51,896 bases of DNA from Akkermansia sp. (GTDB taxonomy: Bacteria; Verrucomicrobiota; Verrucomicrobiia; Verrucomicrobiales; Akkermansiaceae), in contig JAFWYD010000035.1 of assembly GCA_017517805.1 (NCBI GenBank), positions 1-51,896 on the forward strand, read 5' to 3'. This document shows positions 49,300 through 51,896 of the stretch, in pieces. The notes beneath the pieces were generated by a model. It searched no databases. It had not been told where the DNA came from and was given only the letters and a program-made list of their open reading frames with translations. The position numbers were made by a program, and so were the translations under genes. Position 1 is the first letter of the stretch; each line of letters begins with the position of its first letter.

Positions 49300-51896
49300 T
49301 TATGAAAGAGCTTCAGCAGCCTTGGCCAGCAGAGTCTCCCGGGCGCTGCGCTCCTTGCCGGAGCCGCGGGCCATATCGGCCTTGCCGCCGCCCTTGCCGC
49401 CCACGATGGGAGCCAGGTTGCGAATCAGATCGCCGGCCTTCAGCCCGGCAGCCTGAGCAGCGTCGCCGCAATAGGCACCCAGGGAAAGGGTGGTACCATC
49501 ATCGGCCACCAGGAAGGCAGCCGCCGCATAATGGCGCTTGCGCAGACCATTGAAAAGCTCGGTAAGCAGCTCATTGCCGCCCTCGGCGCAAACCACCACA
49601 TTGCCGCCAGTCAGCTTCTCGGCCAACAGCGCATCTGCTGCACCGGCAGCAGCAGCCACCTGGGCCTTCTTAAGCTGCTTCTCAGCCTCGATGGCGGCTT
49701 CCTTCAGCTTGTCGCAGTAGGCGTTGTAATCATCCAGCAAGGCATTGATGGTGGTGATTTCCTTTGCCTGGCGCAGCTTCTGGGCGGGCTTGGCATCATT
49801 GGAAGGAACGGGTACCACGGGCTGCCCCAGGTCAGCCAGCTTGCCATTAGCCTCGGTAAGCTTATCGAGCATCTCCTTGGCCTCGGGAAGGCGGGCCGCC
49901 ACCATATCCTGCACCACGGCATACCCCGCAGCACCGGTAGCAGCCTCGATACGGCGCACACCGCTGGCAATAGCCCCCTCGCTCTTAATCTTGAAGAAGC
50001 CGAGCTGCTTCGTGCTGGCGGCGTGGGTACCGCCGCAAAGTTCCATCGAAACGCCATTGAAGGCACCGGCCTCGCCACCCATCTGCACCAGGCGCACCAC
50101 ATCGCCATACTTATCGCCGAAGAACTGGCAGATTTCCGGGTGCTTCTTGATTTCGGTCATCGGGTACTCCTCGCAGACCACGGGCAAATCCTCGTTAATC
50201 CACTGGTTCACCAGCACCTCCACACGGCGCAGATCAGCCTTGGAAATCGCCGCGCTGTTCACATCGAAACGCAGGCGGTCGGCATCCACCAGGGAACCCT
50301 GCTGGGCAATATCCTCGCTCACCAGCGTGCGCAGAGCCTTGTGCAGCAAGTGCGTAGCGCTGTGGTGCGATTCCAGCGCGCGGCGGCGCTCCACATCCAG
50401 GCGCAGCTCCACCGCGTCACCCACGGCGGGGGTCACGCCATCGGCCACAGAAACCAGGTGGGCGCGAGCCTTGCCAATCTGCTGCACACCGATGACCGGG
50501 CAGCTATCGCCCCCCAGGGAAAGAGTGCCGCCATCGCTCATCTGGCCACCCATTTCGGCATAGAACGGGGTCTTATCGGTAATCACAAAAAGAATACCCT
50601 CAGCCTCGTGCACTTCAGTCACGGTGGCGGTGGTGGCATCCTCAGTGTAGCCGGTGAACTCTGTCACCTGCTCGGTCTTAAGGTCAAGCGCGCGTACCAC
50701 CTGCTTCTTCTGGGCAGCCTTGGCTCGCTGGCGCTGCTCCTCCATGAGAGCATCGAAGCGCCCGGTATCCACCTCCAGCCCGCGCTCACGAGCCATGAGG
50801 GCGGTCAGGTCAATCGGGAAACCGTAGGTATCGTACAGCTTGAAGGCGAAATCGCCGGAAACCTTGCCCGTGGCGGCCACTTCCTTATCGAAAAGCTCCA
50901 GACCGCGGTCCAGCGTTTCATTAAAGCTGGTCTCCTCGCGCAGCAGCACTTCCTTGATGGTGTTCTGGCGGCCCACGAGCTCAGGGAACACACGGCCCAT
51001 CTCCCCGACGAGCGTATCCACCAGCTCGCTCAGGAAGGGCTTTTCGAGCCCCAGGGTGCGGCCATAGCGCACCGCGCGGCGCAGAATGCGGCGCAGCACA
51101 TAGTTGCGGCCATTGTTGCCCGGCAGAATACCATCGGCAATCGAGAAACTCAGCGTGCGGATGTGGTCGGCAATCACGCGGAACGCCACACTCTCGCGCA
51201 GCGTCTCCTTCTGCTCCGGCGTGGCATCCTGCGGGTAAATATCCACATACTTGCGACCGGAAATCTCCTCGATGCGGCTGAAGATTGGGCGGAACACATC
51301 CGTGCTGTAATTCGACACACGGCGGGAGAAATCCGTGAAGCCATTCGTGCACTGCATCATGGCGCAGGCGCGCTCAAAGCCCATACCGGTATCCACATGG
51401 CAGGCCGGCAGCGGGCGGAAGGAGCCATCGCTCTCTGCATTGTACTGAATGAACACGAGGTTCCAGATTTCGATGCACTTATCGCTATCACCATTCACCA
51501 GACGGCCCTGGGTATCCCCCTCCGGGGTCAGGTCCACATGCAGCTCCGAGCAAGGGCCGCAGGGGCCGGTCTCACCCATCATCCAGAAATTATCCTTCAC
51601 GCTGCCATTCACCACATGCACCTTCGGATCCATGCCCTTGGCAGCAAAAAGCGCGGCCCAGGTATCGTAGGCCTCCTGGTCAAACTCACCGGGGTCACCC
51701 TTCGATTTATCCGGGGCATACACCGTGGCATACAGACGCTCCACCGGGAAGCCCCAGCGCTCCACAATCAACTCCCAGGCCCAGGCAATGGCCTCTTTCT
51801 TGAAATAATCACCGAAGGACCAGTTGCCCAGCATCTCAAAGAAGGTATGGTGGTAGGAATCCTGGCCCACATCTTCGAGGTCATTGTGCTTGCCGC
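49300..51896 (-). CDS. alaS: Alanyl-tRNA synthetase (5' end outside window)
   Basis: About 865 C-terminal residues are visible; the frame is open to the right edge, so the start lies beyond 51896. AlaS charges tRNA-Ala. The visible part starts within the catalytic domain (GKHNDLEDVG, HHTFFEMLGNWSFGDY) and goes on with the tRNA-recognition region, then the editing domain with the metal ligands HHSATHLLHKAL and the CGGTHA block. The C-terminal part has the coiled coil and a domain with GGKGGGKADMARGSG. It heads the reverse operon alaS-pssA-acyltransferase. Confidence 0.96.
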   Translation of the reverse strand, partial: GKHNDLEDVGQDSYHHTFFEMLGNWSFGDYFKKEAIAWAWELIVERWGFPVERLYATVYAPDKSKGDPGEFDQEAYDTWAALFAAKGMDPKVHVVNGSVKDNFWMMGETGPCGPCSELHVDLTPEGDTQGRLVNGDSDKCIEIWNLVFIQYNAESDGSFRPLPACHVDTGMGFERACAMMQCTNGFTDFSRRVSNYSTDVFRPIFSRIEEISGRKYVDIYPQDATPEQKETLRESVAFRVIADHIRTLSFSIADGILPGNNGRNYVLRRILRRAVRYGRTLGLEKPFLSELVDTLVGEMGRVFPELVGRQNTIKEVLLREETSFNETLDRGLELFDKEVAATGKVSGDFAFKLYDTYGFPIDLTALMARERGLEVDTGRFDALMEEQRQRAKAAQKKQVVRALDLKTEQVTEFTGYTEDATTATVTEVHEAEGILFVITDKTPFYAEMGGQMSDGGTLSLGGDSCPVIGVQQIGKARAHLVSVADGVTPAVGDAVELRLDVERRRALESHHSATHLLHKALRTLVSEDIAQQGSLVDADRLRFDVNSAAISKADLRRVEVLVNQWINEDLPVVCEEYPMTEIKKHPEICQFFGDKYGDVVRLVQMGGEAGAFNGVSMELCGGTHAASTKQLGFFKIKSEGAIASGVRRIEAATGAAGYAVVQDMVAARLPEAKEMLDKLTEANGKLADLGQPVVPVPSNDAKPAQKLRQAKEITTINALLDDYNAYCDKLKEAAIEAEKQLKKAQVAAAAGAADALLAEKLTGGNVVVCAEGGNELLTELFNGLRKRHYAAAAFLVADDGTTLSLGAYCGDAAQAAGLKAGDLIRNLAPIVGGKGGGKADMARGSGKERSARETLLAKAAEALS

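Overview
The window looks like a chromosome segment of a Verrucomicrobiota bacterium, probably Akkermansiaceae-like. This is inferred from GC-rich coding, an outer-membrane assembly gene (bamA), a purC / purS-like / purL / purQ cluster, very large secreted transglutaminase-like proteins, and several genes whose predicted promoters sit almost on the start codon. I could run no database search. Family names rest on motifs, and the taxonomic call is only a guess.

Left edge (1-4662): four forward genes with a phage-like character. Three overlap tightly: a partial gene, a large protein with a Pro/Glu linker and an Asp/Gly spacer, and a protein resembling the phage Mu Mom DNA-modification family. 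A fourth unknown gene has its own promoter and terminator. Next (4760-9970) is a reverse-strand type I-E CRISPR-Cas operon, cas3-cas8e-cas11-cas6e. It has no cas7, cas5, cas1, cas2 or array, and its Cas6e has an aberrant C-terminus.

The most striking region is 10194-12786. A reverse-strand gene for a DUF2828-type protein (helical region plus von Willebrand A domain, similar in layout to Ro60/TROVE) lies downstream of five tandem small structured RNAs. All five share a terminal helix (CAA, bulged A, GRCnC, pairing with GnGYC-TTG) with compensatory changes, followed by a conserved AGCAA box. Two of them contain a circularly permuted tRNA-like module, with the T arm before the D arm. These are the hallmarks of bacterial Y RNAs. 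Two near-identical GNRA-capped hairpins separate some units, and a strong promoter with an AT-rich upstream region precedes the array. I read this as a Ro/Y-RNA-type ribonucleoprotein locus with an unusual protein partner and an expanded RNA array.

The remainder is mostly housekeeping. There is purine synthesis (12973-17552), an AlbA_2/Schlafen-type protein coupled to a SNF2 helicase, and recA followed by a SprT-like gene. Then come a class A penicillin-binding protein, a family-10 glycosylhydrolase-like lipid-surface or secreted enzyme, a sugar porter with an unusual insert, and an ankyrin/RHH operon. A membrane-anchored transglutaminase-like protein follows, then bamA diverging from nuoBC. 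A long forward cluster holds a lipoprotein, an RNase III-like protein, xth, a methyltransferase-like protein, an FtsB-like protein, ispE and a siroheme-decarboxylase-like fusion. The right end has metY, a secreted transglutaminase/discoidin protein with a partner, and the reverse operon alaS-pssA-acyltransferase, with alaS running off the right edge.
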